From Candidatus Pristimantibacillus lignocellulolyticus (lineage in GTDB: Bacteria; Bacillota; Bacilli; Paenibacillales; Paenibacillaceae), in assembly GCA_023639215.1 (NCBI GenBank), contig CP097899.1, positions 689,501-753,500 of the forward strand: a stretch of 64,000 nt of DNA, written 5' to 3'. Below are positions 9,889-18,862 of this stretch, one piece after another. Made by a program: the position numbers and the translations under genes. Every line of letters begins with the position of its first letter. Position 1 is the stretch's first letter. The notes beneath the pieces were generated by a model. It searched no databases and was not told where the DNA came from. It worked only from the letters and a program-made list of their open reading frames with translations.

Positions 9889-10073
9889 CCCCATAGTATT
9901 GTTTCAAATCTAAAATTTTTGGTTATGTATATAAAGTGGTTTTACAGAGAAAATTACTAAGTGTGACTTTTAACAATGACAGTAACGATATTCCATATTA
10001 TTGTTAAAGTGCAAGACTACCAATCAGGACTTGTTTATCGGTACGTATGAATGGGATGTTTTACGGTGAAAGG

Positions 10074-10107
10074 TTGACTTTTACGAATTAATTTGTAATA
10101 ATTATAA
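10074..10107 (+). promoter_or_regulatory. dps promoter with PerR box
   Basis: A -35 hexamer TTGACT (10074-10079) stands 17 bases before an AATAAT-like -10. Overlapping the -10 is TTGTAATAATTATAA (10093-10107), which matches the PerR consensus TTATAATNATTATAA at 13 of 14 defined positions. PerR control of a Dps/MrgA gene is well known in Bacilli. The transcript would carry a leader of about 215 bases containing the repeat units at 10195-10322. I see nothing else between 9889 and 10073. Confidence 0.75.
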
Positions 10108-10194
10108 ACAAGGAATTGATCTAAGTTTATATCACTTAAACTCAGTATGGAATTGTTACTATTCGTTTACAATGCTAAGAGACTAGAAACGTCG

Positions 10195-10322
10195 ATGCTT
10201 CCGAAGTATTTTTCTGTACGAGGAAGTTATACTACGATTCTCAGAAAAATTAGTTTATGCTTCCGGTGCTACTTTTCATTTACGAGTAGCTTATCGAGAA
10301 GACTATGAAAAGTTTTAGGAGG
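10195..10322 (+). promoter_or_regulatory. 5'-leader hairpin repeat, two tandem units, before dps
   Basis: Unit 1 (10195-10256) begins ATGCTTCCGAAG and has a perfect ATTTTTCTG/CAGAAAAAT outer stem. Unit 2 (10257-10322) begins ATGCTTCCGGTG, has a perfect ACTTTTCAT/ATGAAAAGT outer stem, and runs straight into TTTTAGGAGG, the dps ribosome site. The two stems differ in sequence but keep pairing, which supports an RNA structure. Confidence 0.8.
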
Positions 10323-10329
10323 AATTATT

Positions 10330-10764
10330 ATGAACACTATTCAATCACAATTAAACCGTCAAATTGCTAACTGGAGCGTATTATATGTTAAGTTACACAA
10401 CTATCACTGGTATGTAAAAGGAACTCAGTTTTTCACATTACATGCCAAGTTCCAAGAACTATATGAAGAAGCAACACTTCATCTAGATGAAATTGCTGAA
10501 CGTTTGTTAGCTGTTAAAGGTCAGCCACTCGCAAAGATGGTAGACTATCTTGAGTACTCTAGTATTAAAGAGGCTAAAGGCCATGAAACAGCTACAGAAA
10601 TGGTTGATGAAGTAATTCAAGACTTTACGACTATTATTCAAGAGTTGAAAGAAGCTATGGCTATAGCTCAAGAAGCAGGCGATGAAACTAGCGCAGATAT
10701 GTTACTTGCTATTCATACTTCACTTGAGAAACATGTGTGGATGCTATCTGCATTTAACGGCTAA
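10330..10764 (+). CDS. dps: Dps-family ferritin-like DNA protection protein
   Basis: 144-residue miniferritin that oxidises Fe(II) with hydrogen peroxide and stores iron, protecting DNA as a dodecamer. The ferroxidase residues keep the family spacing: His26 and His38, then Asp53 and Glu57 in LHLDEIAERLL. LHNYHWYVKG and FFTLHAKFQELYEEA are the signature segments. The gene is monocistronic, with a PerR-box promoter and two leader repeat units upstream and a GC-rich terminator downstream. Comparable to B. subtilis MrgA/Dps. Confidence 0.95.
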   Translation: MNTIQSQLNRQIANWSVLYVKLHNYHWYVKGTQFFTLHAKFQELYEEATLHLDEIAERLLAVKGQPLAKMVDYLEYSSIKEAKGHETATEMVDEVIQDFTTIIQELKEAMAIAQEAGDETSADMLLAIHTSLEKHVWMLSAFNG

Positions 10765-10837
10765 TAGTATAGCTTAATATTGTGCTTATTTGTCAGCCAA
10801 TATGTTAGCATAGACGAAATAATCATAAGAAATAATT

Positions 10838-10885
10838 ACGCCCCTAATTACTAGCGCGAATCCGCGCGGTAACTAGGGGCGTTTT
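10838..10885. terminator. Bidirectional terminator between dps and FAH gene
   Basis: ACGCCCCTA at 10838 pairs with TAGGGGCGT near 10874-10882, with an inner GTTAC/GCGCG-type stem, followed by TTTT on plus. It is placed between convergent genes. Confidence 0.75.
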
Positions 10886-10901
10886 GCAATCTTATATTCA
10901 T

Positions 10902-11528
10902 TTATCTGATGATGCATGATCCAATCAAGTCGCCATTCCAGCGTACTTCTAGTTGATCACCTTCATCAAGCTTAGCTACACCTGCTGGAGTACCTGTATA
11001 GATTAGATCACCAGATCCTAATCCATATTCAGCATCAATAAATGCTATCAGTTGTTCGATTGAGAAAATCATATCACTTGGATGACCGAGTTGAGCAATT
11101 TCACCATTGCGTATCAACGTAAATTCGCTACAATTGATCTGCTCTAGGCTAACGAATGGTAACCAATCTCCTAACGTTGCAGATTGCTTGAATCCTTTAG
11201 CAGGAAGCCAAGGGTAACCTTTCGCTTTCAGCCTACTTTGAACATCACGCAATGTTAAGTCTAGCCCGAGTGTAAAAGCATCTATTGCCTCTTCGGCTTT
11301 CATACCTGATGTATATTGATTACTAATACGCAACACGATCTCTAATTCAAAATGAACTTCGCCTTTTTCCTTCGGAATAACGATATCTCCGCCATTCATC
11401 GCAACGCGCGAATGAGTTGGCTTAGTAAAAATCATAGGAGATGTGGGTACGTCATTTCCTAACTCTAATGCATGTAAACGATAATTACGACCAACACAAT
11501 AGATGTTACGAGTATCCACTAGGCTCAT
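10902..11528 (-). CDS. Fumarylacetoacetate hydrolase family protein
   Basis: 208-residue cytoplasmic enzyme of the FAH fold, which splits or decarboxylates beta-diketo or oxaloacetate-type acids using Mg2+ or Mn2+. The metal-binding glutamates lie in GEVHFELEIVLRI, and the family stretches YCVGRNYRLHALELGN and IYTGTPAGVAKL are present. It is short, like YcgM/FAHD1-type single-domain members. The start overlaps the stop of the ABC-F gene by 4 bases, so the two are translationally coupled. The substrate is not evident. Confidence 0.85.
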   Translation of the reverse strand: MSLVDTRNIYCVGRNYRLHALELGNDVPTSPMIFTKPTHSRVAMNGGDIVIPKEKGEVHFELEIVLRISNQYTSGMKAEEAIDAFTLGLDLTLRDVQSRLKAKGYPWLPAKGFKQSATLGDWLPFVSLEQINCSEFTLIRNGEIAQLGHPSDMIFSIEQLIAFIDAEYGLGSGDLIYTGTPAGVAKLDEGDQLEVRWNGDLIGSCIIR

Positions 11529-13450
11529 CCCTTCTTCTGCGCTTCGATTTTGTCAGCTAGCTCATTTAATTCAGCCCAACGATCCATTAACTGCTCGAGC
11601 TTTTGTTCTGCTAGTTGTTGTTTTTCTGAAAGTTCAATCAGCATTCCTGCTGAACTTGCATTAACTTCCATTTCTTTAGCAATATTCTCAAGCTCGGATT
11701 CAGCTTCCATTATCCAATCCTCTATATTCTCATAATCGCGTTGATCTTTGTATGACATTTTCAACTGGCGCTCTTGTTGACGAGGTTTTTCAACCACTTG
11801 CTCTTCAACTTTCTGTTTACTTATGGCTACATTCGTAGTATTAACCTTCTGGAGTTGTTGAACATACTCTTGATAATCGGAATAATTACCCGTATGAATA
11901 ACCTGTTGTCCATTATCTTCAAAGCCAATAATTTTATCTACGGTACGATCTAAGAAGTAACGATCGTGCGAGACAACAAAGACAACGCCTGGGAAATCAT
12001 CCAAATAATCTTCAAGTATCGTTAACGTCGAAATATCAAGATCATTCGTAGGCTCATCAAGTAATAATACGTTCGGAGCTTCCATCAATACACGTAATAA
12101 TTGTAAACGACGTTTTTCTCCGCCTGAAAGCTTAGATATTGGAGTCCATTGCATCGTCGGACTGAATAGGAAACGCTCAAGCATTTGACTAGAAGAGATC
12201 ATACTACCGTCAGCAGTTTTCACTTGCTCAGCAGCTTCACGAATATATTCTTGAACACGTAATGACTCATTCATTTCTTCACGTTCCTGTGAAAACCAAC
12301 CGAGTTTCACGGTCATTCCAAGATCGATATTACCTGTATCTGGCTCTAGTCTACCGCCGATCATTTTCAATAATGTCGATTTCCCCGCTCCATTACGACC
12401 AACGATACCAACTCGATCACCTGGCACTGCAATATAGCTGAAATCTTGAATAAGTTGACGATCACCAAAGCTTTTACTCACATTTTCTACTTCGATAATT
12501 TTACGCCCTAGTCGACTTGATGCAACGGATAGTTCTACTTTACCATTGCCTTCTTTAGGTGTTGAAGCTTGTAATTGTTCAAAACGATCTATTCTAGCTT
12601 TTTGCTTTGTAGTTCTTGCTTTTGCACCACGACGCATCCAAGCAAGTTCATTACGAAGTAAATTTTTGCGTTTAGCTTCTGAAGCAGCTTCACTCTCTTC
12701 ACGCTCTAACTTAAGTTCCAAAAAGCGACTGTAATTCGCTTGGTAGAAGAAAGCTCTACCTTGATCAAGCTCGACAATACGGTTACTTACACGATCTAAG
12801 AAATAACGATCATGCGTAATCATAAGTAATGCGCCGCGACGTTTTTGTAGCATACCTTCAAGCCATGCCACTGACTCGTTATCAATATGGTTCGTAGGCT
12901 CATCGAGTATCAGAATATCCGAAGGTAGCACTAGTGCTGCTGCCATCGCAACACGTTTACGCTGACCACCAGACATATGCTCGACTAACATATCGAATTG
13001 GTTAATACCGAGCTTATTCAACGCCTGCTTCGCTTCGCTTTCCAACTGCCAAGCACCTAACTCATCCATCTGAGCATTTGCTTTTACAAGTTGATTTTGT
13101 GCATCGCTACTTGAAGGGTTAAGTTCAACTGCTTCTAATGCCTTTACATACTGTTTGTGAGCTTGCAGTTCGGGTGAATCGCCACCTAACACATGCTCAA
13201 GTGCTGTTTCATTTGGTTCAAAATGTGGATCTTGCAATAGCATACGAATAACTGCATGATTGGCAATACTCACTTTACCTGAATCGGCTTGTTCCATCCC
13301 AGCTATTACTTTCAGAAAAGTAGATTTTCCAGTACCGTTAACACCAATGATCCCGATTTTGTCTCCCGCTTCTAAGCCGAAATTAACGTCCTCGAATAGT
13401 ACTTTCTCGCCATAGCTTTTCGATATATGTTCAATTGATAGTAAATGCAT
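11525..13450 (-). CDS. ABC-F family ATPase (Uup/YfmR-like)
   Basis: 641-residue soluble twin ATPase with no membrane domain. Walker A motifs are GVNGTGKST (about 36) and GRNGAGKST (about 355). The signature motifs are MSGGQRKRV and LSGGEKRRL, and both sites have LLLDEPTND/ILDEPTNH Walker B. The basic inter-domain linker (RRGAKARTTKQKARIDRF, about 260-290) is the P-site tRNA interaction motif of the family. The C-terminal 90 residues form a coiled coil, as in Uup and YfmR. It acts on ribosomes, easing stalls or influencing assembly. It heads a two-gene operon with the FAH gene. Confidence 0.9.
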   Translation of the reverse strand: MHLLSIEHISKSYGEKVLFEDVNFGLEAGDKIGIIGVNGTGKSTFLKVIAGMEQADSGKVSIANHAVIRMLLQDPHFEPNETALEHVLGGDSPELQAHKQYVKALEAVELNPSSSDAQNQLVKANAQMDELGAWQLESEAKQALNKLGINQFDMLVEHMSGGQRKRVAMAAALVLPSDILILDEPTNHIDNESVAWLEGMLQKRRGALLMITHDRYFLDRVSNRIVELDQGRAFFYQANYSRFLELKLEREESEAASEAKRKNLLRNELAWMRRGAKARTTKQKARIDRFEQLQASTPKEGNGKVELSVASSRLGRKIIEVENVSKSFGDRQLIQDFSYIAVPGDRVGIVGRNGAGKSTLLKMIGGRLEPDTGNIDLGMTVKLGWFSQEREEMNESLRVQEYIREAAEQVKTADGSMISSSQMLERFLFSPTMQWTPISKLSGGEKRRLQLLRVLMEAPNVLLLDEPTNDLDISTLTILEDYLDDFPGVVFVVSHDRYFLDRTVDKIIGFEDNGQQVIHTGNYSDYQEYVQQLQKVNTTNVAISKQKVEEQVVEKPRQQERQLKMSYKDQRDYENIEDWIMEAESELENIAKEMEVNASSAGMLIELSEKQQLAEQKLEQLMDRWAELNELADKIEAQKKG

Positions 13451-13573
13451 TATAGTACCTACTTTGTCGTTATTTTCACTGCCTCTAACCTATAACACTA
13501 TCATAGCATAGCGTCAGTGGTTCGTACATTTCTAGCGGTATCATTTATTGCGCCCGATGGGTTCAAAAAATAC

Positions 13574-13611
13574 AAAAAATCCTATTCGTATCTTAAGACA
13601 CGAATAGGATT
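13574..13611 (-). terminator. Terminator of fumC
   Basis: AATCCTATTCGT/ACGAATAGGATT stem, followed on the minus strand by TTTTTTGTATTTTTT, just past the fumC stop. Confidence 0.9.
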
Positions 13612-13627
13612 CATTCACTTCAATATA

Positions 13628-15016
13628 TTATTTTCTACCGATCATTTTCTCAGGACGAACATATTCATCGAACTGCTCAGAAGTTAACAAGCCACTTTCA
13701 ATCGCAGATTCTTTCAATGTGATTCCTTTTTTATGCGCGTTCTTTGCAATTTTCGCCGCATTTTCATATCCGATATACGGGTTAAGAGCAGTAACTAACA
13801 TCAATGATTGCTCAAGATTACGCGTAATTACCGCTTCGTTGGGTTCAATACCAACTGCACAGTTATCATTGAAGGAAATCATCGTATCCGCAAGCAATGC
13901 TAATGATTGCTGGAAGTTATAGAAAATGACTGGTTTGAATACGTTAAGTTCAAAGTTTCCTTGGCTTGCTGCCATACCAATAGCAGTATCGTTACCAATA
14001 ATTTGACATACAGCCATCGTCAAAGCTTCGCTTTGCGTTGGGTTAACTTTACCTGGCATAATAGAGCTACCAGGCTCATTTTCAGGAATAGTAATCTCGC
14101 CAATACCGCTACGAGGACCACTAGCTAACCATCTTACATCGTTGGCAATTTTCATTAGATCAGCAGCTAATGCTTTCATCGCACCATGCGTAAAGACCAT
14201 TTGATCATGGCTTGTTAGCGAATGGAACTTATTACTTGCTGTAATAAATGCTTTACCAGTTAGCTTCGTTACTTCTTCAGCAACAGTAACTGCATAGTCT
14301 GGATGTGCATTTAAGCCTGTTCCAACTGCTGTACCACCAAGTGCTAGCTCACGCATACTATTTACACTATATTCGATCATCTCACGAGATTTCTCAAGCA
14401 TAGCTGACCAACCACTAATTTCTTGACCCAATGTAATTGGTGTTGCATCTTGTAAGTGCGTACGACCAATTTTCACTAGATTATCGAATTTTTTCATCTT
14501 CTCGACTAACGTTGCATTAAGTACATCGATAGCTGGCAATAGACGATCTTCAACGGCAATAACGCCAGCGATATGCATAGCTGCAGGGAATGTATCGTTT
14601 GAACTTTGAGAACGGTTAACATCATCGTTAGGATGAATACGAAGCTCACTACCTCTCTCAGCAAGAATTTGATTCGCACGATAAGCTACAACTTCATTCA
14701 CATTCATGTTAGTTTGCGTACCACTACCTGTTTGCCATACGACAAGCGGGAATTGCTCGTCCCATTTCCCTGCCAAAATCTCATCGACCGCTTCACCTAT
14801 AACAGTAGCTTTTTCTTTATCTATTACACCTAAACGTTCATTCGCTAATGCAGAAGCTTTTTTCACAATTGCCATTGCATAGACAACCTCAAGTGGCATT
14901 TTTTCACCACTAATTTTGAAGTTCTGCAAGCTTCTTTGTGTTTGAGCACCCCATAACTTATCAGCAGGTACTTGAATCTCACCCATAGTGTCCTTCTCAA
15001 TACGGTATTCCATCAC
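13628..15016 (-). CDS. fumC: Class II fumarate hydratase
   Basis: TCA-cycle enzyme converting fumarate to L-malate in the cytoplasm. The 462 residues are full length. The superfamily signature GSSIMPGKVNP is present, as are the active-site stretches SGTQTNMNVNEV, HPNDDVNRSQSSND and GRTHLQDATP. The start is GTG 15016 or the adjacent ATG 15013; the leader repeat array supplies GAGGAG 8 or 11 bases before. The gene is alone, with its own terminator. The six-unit repeat array in its leader is the largest in the window. Confidence 0.96.
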   Translation of the reverse strand: MMEYRIEKDTMGEIQVPADKLWGAQTQRSLQNFKISGEKMPLEVVYAMAIVKKASALANERLGVIDKEKATVIGEAVDEILAGKWDEQFPLVVWQTGSGTQTNMNVNEVVAYRANQILAERGSELRIHPNDDVNRSQSSNDTFPAAMHIAGVIAVEDRLLPAIDVLNATLVEKMKKFDNLVKIGRTHLQDATPITLGQEISGWSAMLEKSREMIEYSVNSMRELALGGTAVGTGLNAHPDYAVTVAEEVTKLTGKAFITASNKFHSLTSHDQMVFTHGAMKALAADLMKIANDVRWLASGPRSGIGEITIPENEPGSSIMPGKVNPTQSEALTMAVCQIIGNDTAIGMAASQGNFELNVFKPVIFYNFQQSLALLADTMISFNDNCAVGIEPNEAVITRNLEQSLMLVTALNPYIGYENAAKIAKNAHKKGITLKESAIESGLLTSEQFDEYVRPEKMIGRK

Positions 15017-15024
15017 AATGACAA

Positions 15025-15407
15025 CTCCTCAAACTTTTTATTGGGTTCTTGAGTTACTTCTTCATAATAAAAAGTACTTCGAAAGCATAATCGCCAACTT
15101 TTCGTTAGCTTCCTAATATATACTTCTCCGTATACGAAAAGTACTTCGAAAGCATTTGCATAGACTTTTTATTGGGTTCTTGAGTTACTTCTTCATAATA
15201 AAAAGTACATCGAAAGCATTTGAATAAACTTTTTATTGGGTTCTTGAGTTACTTCTTCATAATAAAAAGTACTTCGAAAGCATAATCGCCAACTTTTCGT
15301 TAGCTACTAAAACTTTTCATTAACTCCTTAATATACATCTTGCAAATGAAAAGCACACCGAAAGCCTATCCTTATACTTCTCGTATACGAAAAGTACTTC
15401 AGAAGCG
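15025..15407 (-). promoter_or_regulatory. 5'-leader hairpin repeat, six-unit tandem array before fumC
   Basis: On the minus strand the units are 15367-15407 (short), 15284-15366 (hybrid), 15220-15283, 15156-15219, 15089-15155 and 15025-15088; the last ends at the fumC ribosome site GAGGAG. Three units are almost identical (15220-15283, 15156-15219, 15025-15088), each with GCTTTCGAAGTAC or a one-base variant and an ACTTTTTATT/AATAAAAAGT stem. The unit at 15089 has a different stem (ACTTTTCGT/ACGAAAAGT) that still pairs. The near-identity points to recent tandem duplication. Confidence 0.8.
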
Positions 15408-15489
15408 CAATCTATGAAAATTATAAACGTTTTCATAGTCATCAGCAATGCCTATATCTTATACTATCGATTCTTAAAAAGCATGAAAG

Positions 15490-16698
15490 CTATGCATATT
15501 TTTGAGAAAATTTATAAAATACCCATGCACAAGAAACCATAATAGCTATCGTTACTACCATAGGTACAGCAGTTCCTTCTCCACCAAGACCTACAATCGG
15601 TGCAACAATTCCTCCGAATAAAAATGAAGTAGTTCCTAGCATCGCAGAAGCACTTCCTGCCCGTTCTCCCTGCTTCTCTAGCGCTAATGATGTTGCAGTC
15701 GTATTAATTAGTCCGACACTGGAAACAACGAAGAACAAGCCCACAACAACGAAAGCAAGTGGTAGGTTGGCAAACACAGCAAGTAGTAATAATATTGAAC
15801 CAAATCCACTCATCGATAGTCCTGTTACAATCATACTTTTTGGTGCAAACTTATGAGCAAGTCTCCCTGCACATTGTCCTGCAATAACGATTCCTAGACC
15901 ATTAATCCCAAACATAATACTATATTCCCGAACAGACATTTCATATATCCCCTGAAGCACGAATGAAGATCCTGATATATAAGCAAACATTGATGCCATA
16001 ACAAACCCTTGCATCAGTACATAGCCGATAAAACTTTTATCTTTCAGCAATGACCCAAACGTTCGTAATGTATTTAGGAGACCGCCACGTGAACGACGAT
16101 CTTCTGGTAATGTCTCACCTAATGAATAATAGATCCCAATTAACATAATAATTCCGAAGACAGATAATAATCCAAAAACACCTTTCCAAGAGGTATAATT
16201 CAGAACCTCTCCACCAATAATTGGTGCTAAGATCGGTGCGACTCCATTAATAATCATCAACGTCGCCATGAATCGGATTAATTCAGGGCCAGAATATAGA
16301 TCACGTACACTTGCTCGAGATATTACTAAACCTGCTGCTCCAGCCAGTCCTTGTACAAATCTTAAACCAATAAATGCCCAAATCGATGTTGAAAACATGC
16401 AAATAATAGACACAATAGCGTACAATAGCATTCCAATTAACAATGGCTTGCGTCTGCCTTTTACATCACTTATTGGGCCAATAACGAGCTGTCCAACAGC
16501 CAATCCAATAAGACAAGCAGTTAAACTTACTTGAGTTAAAGAAGCGGAAGTATTAAACTCTTCAGCTATTTGCGGAAATGCAGGTAAATACATATCAATA
16601 GATAGCGGGCCGAGCGCTGATAAGGAACCTAAAATTGTTGCAATTCCCAGTCGCTTCGACTTCGAAAGCGATTGAGCTTCTGTTATGCTTGCCATCAT
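15490..16698 (-). CDS. Bcr/CflA-type multidrug MFS exporter
   Basis: 402-residue inner-membrane proton antiporter with twelve predicted helices. The Bcr/CflA family pattern is clear: LSALGPLSIDMYLPAFPQIA in helix 1 and GPISDVKGRRKPLL as the MFS motif A loop after helix 2. Family members export bicyclomycin, chloramphenicol, sulfonamides or cysteine. The substrate here is unknown. A GGTGGC ribosome site precedes the ATG. It lies between fumC and uppP on the same strand, with its own start region. Confidence 0.88.
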   Translation of the reverse strand: MMASITEAQSLSKSKRLGIATILGSLSALGPLSIDMYLPAFPQIAEEFNTSASLTQVSLTACLIGLAVGQLVIGPISDVKGRRKPLLIGMLLYAIVSIICMFSTSIWAFIGLRFVQGLAGAAGLVISRASVRDLYSGPELIRFMATLMIINGVAPILAPIIGGEVLNYTSWKGVFGLLSVFGIIMLIGIYYSLGETLPEDRRSRGGLLNTLRTFGSLLKDKSFIGYVLMQGFVMASMFAYISGSSFVLQGIYEMSVREYSIMFGINGLGIVIAGQCAGRLAHKFAPKSMIVTGLSMSGFGSILLLLAVFANLPLAFVVVGLFFVVSSVGLINTTATSLALEKQGERAGSASAMLGTTSFLFGGIVAPIVGLGGEGTAVPMVVTIAIMVSCAWVFYKFSQKYA

Positions 16699-16760
16699 TT
16701 AGCCACCTTATTTATTAAATAACATAAAATCGTATAGAGTTTTGTTTTACACAAATTAAT

Positions 16761-17576
16761 TTACATGAAAATTAGAATCAATGTACCCACGATGAAACAA
16801 TAATAAGAGAAGTATCTCAAATTACCTTTTTCCATAATCCCCATAAACCACTTCATAGAGAAATACGTTACGAACAATGTTGTAATAAATGCAAGTAAAT
16901 ATGGGAACCAAAGTGCTTGTAATTCTGGATCAGATATAATATCTGAAACCCCTAAAATTAGTCCACCTAAACTAACTGGGATATAAAGCATAAATGAAAA
17001 ACGAAGTGCAGTGTCCTGCTTCATACCTACCGCAATGGATGCAATTACCGTAGAACCCGAACGACTAATACCTGGTATTAACGCTACAGCTTGTGCAAGA
17101 CCAACAAGTAGTGCATCTTTTACTGACAAATCACCATCTCGCTTTACTCCACGTAAATTGCGAATTAGCCATAAAGCAACTCCAGTTACTAACAATGCAA
17201 TTGCTACAGTATAAATAGAGGAAGAGAATATTTCTTCTATTTTATCTTTGAATAGAACGCCGATAACGCCTGCTGGTATCGAACCAATAATAATGTACAT
17301 AATAAAGTTAAAATCTGGTTTGTACGCAGCGTCTTTCGTCTTGATGTAACCAAACCCATTTGTAACTAATCTTGCTAACATTTCACGATAAATGAATATA
17401 ATAGCTATGAGCGATGCAGTATTAGTCATAATCTCAAACGATAACCCATGTTGCTCCATACCCATCAATTGTTGTGCTATCATAAGATGTCCACTCGATG
17501 AGACTGGAATTGGTTCTGTAAACCCTTGAATCATACCTAATAATACATACTTTAACCATTCAAACCAATCTGACAT
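16761..17576 (-). CDS. uppP: Undecaprenyl-diphosphatase
   Basis: Integral membrane phosphatase (271 residues) that recycles undecaprenyl pyrophosphate to the lipid carrier used for peptidoglycan synthesis. Its overproduction gives bacitracin resistance. The two conserved catalytic regions are visible: PVSSSGHLMIAQ near residues 23-34 (with Glu21 before it in FTEPIP) and GISRSGSTV near residues 171-179. About seven or eight helices are predicted. Two tandem leader repeat units sit immediately upstream. Confidence 0.95.
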   Translation of the reverse strand: MSDWFEWLKYVLLGMIQGFTEPIPVSSSGHLMIAQQLMGMEQHGLSFEIMTNTASLIAIIFIYREMLARLVTNGFGYIKTKDAAYKPDFNFIMYIIIGSIPAGVIGVLFKDKIEEIFSSSIYTVAIALLVTGVALWLIRNLRGVKRDGDLSVKDALLVGLAQAVALIPGISRSGSTVIASIAVGMKQDTALRFSFMLYIPVSLGGLILGVSDIISDPELQALWFPYLLAFITTLFVTYFSMKWFMGIMEKGNLRYFSYYCFIVGTLILIFM

Positions 17577-17588
17577 AACTTTCTAATA

Positions 17589-17718
17589 CCTCCTAAAACT
17601 TTTTGTAGCTATCTGATTTACTACTTTGAAACAAAAAGTAACATCGAAAGCATACACTTAAACTTTTTGTAGCTATCTGATTTACTACTTTGTAAACAAA
17701 AAGTAACATCGAAAGCAT
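17589..17718 (-). promoter_or_regulatory. 5'-leader hairpin repeat, two tandem units, before uppP
   Basis: The units 17589-17653 and 17654-17718 are nearly identical. Each begins ATGCTTTCGATGTTAC and has an ACTTTTTGT/ACAAAAAGT outer stem. The gene-proximal unit ends in TTTTAGGAGG, while the distal one ends TTTAAGTGT before the next ATGCTTTCGA box. Confidence 0.8.
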
Positions 17719-17842
17719 ACTCCACTACGCTCAAATAACAACTTAATTAGTATAAACCATTCTCTTGGCAAAGTGAATGATAACCCATTGTGCTCACTTT
17801 CTGTTAGAATAGAATAGCAATCATAAAACGGAGGGTAACAAC

Positions 17843-18718
17843 TTGGATTATATAGTACTTGATATTGAATTCAATGGACGTAAATTTGCCAGCGATCTTC
17901 CAATGGAAGTTATTGAGATCGGTGCTGTTCGCTTAAATGAGCAATTAGAAGTGGTTGATAATTTCTCTGCATTTATTAAACCTATCTATTTCTCCAAACT
18001 TAATAACTTCATCCAGAAGAAAACAGGTATCCCCCAAGAATCTATCGACACTGCAAGCCGATTCCCACATGTCATAGGTCAGTTTCTTTCTTGGTTATCT
18101 AGCTCCTCTGAAGTTATGTTTATTACTTGGGGCGGCGAGGATATGAAGCGAATCATACTTGATACACGTATGCATAAGCTTGATGATCAATACTGGATGA
18201 CTACACCATACTTTGATCTATTAAAGGGATATACTAGGTTAAAAGGACTAACGAACGATGTTAGTGTAGAAGGTGCTCTAGAACAACTAGCTATCGAAGG
18301 TTCAGGTCAAGCGCATCGTGCATTAGACGACGCAATTATGACCTCACATATATTCAAAGCTATCTATCACGATTTAGACTTTGAGCGTAAGCAGTTGTTT
18401 GTAGATACGTATACTAATGCCAAGGAACGTCGTGGCATTAAAAATTCAATTCGATTGTTACGTATGCAAAAACTAGAGCCTACTTGGGATAACTATGTCG
18501 CTAAGTTTATTAGAGAGCGTATGGAAAGTGAAGATCCACGGAAAATAGCTGAAATTAAGCATTACTTTGAGATTGAAGCAGTAAAACCGGTTAAACCAAA
18601 GGTTGAACAAAATAGTAATGAAAGTAATGCTGCTAGTAATACTGAGGAACATCGCACCGAGGAGTCATCTCATTCTACTACTGATATTAGTGAAGCTGCT
18701 GTTGAACCAAAGCTATAA
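17843..18718 (+). CDS. DEDDh 3'-5' exonuclease domain protein (KapD/ERI-1-like)
   Basis: 291 residues with a TTG start at 17843 behind GGAGGG. Exo I is VLDIEFNG (Asp7, Glu9), Exo II lies around ITWGGEDMKR, and Exo III is AHRALDDA with the catalytic His and Asp of the DEDDh class. The first 180 residues are the nuclease domain. The remainder is a helical segment followed by a Ser/Thr/Glu-rich disordered tail. It probably trims RNA or DNA 3' ends. KapD, an inhibitor of sporulation kinase KinA, is the nearest named relative type; function here is inferred. Confidence 0.85.
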   Translation: MDYIVLDIEFNGRKFASDLPMEVIEIGAVRLNEQLEVVDNFSAFIKPIYFSKLNNFIQKKTGIPQESIDTASRFPHVIGQFLSWLSSSSEVMFITWGGEDMKRIILDTRMHKLDDQYWMTTPYFDLLKGYTRLKGLTNDVSVEGALEQLAIEGSGQAHRALDDAIMTSHIFKAIYHDLDFERKQLFVDTYTNAKERRGIKNSIRLLRMQKLEPTWDNYVAKFIRERMESEDPRKIAEIKHYFEIEAVKPVKPKVEQNSNESNAASNTEEHRTEESSHSTTDISEAAVEPKL

Positions 18719-18754
18719 CACTTAGATTAAAACACCAATACATTTACACTAAGT

Positions 18755-18803
18755 AATAAGCCATGCATCACAACCTATTTAAGGTTGTAATGCATGGCTT
18801 ATT
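18755..18803. terminator. Hairpin between convergent exonuclease and ABC permease genes
   Basis: AATAAGCCATGCAT pairs with ATGCATGGCTTATT, with an inner ACAACC/GGTTGT stem. The T run is weak, but the position suits a bidirectional terminator. Confidence 0.7.
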
Positions 18804-18862
18804 GTCATTGAGAATATTTATTAAGGTTGCTACTTGATCTCGATACATCTTATTATATCTAA

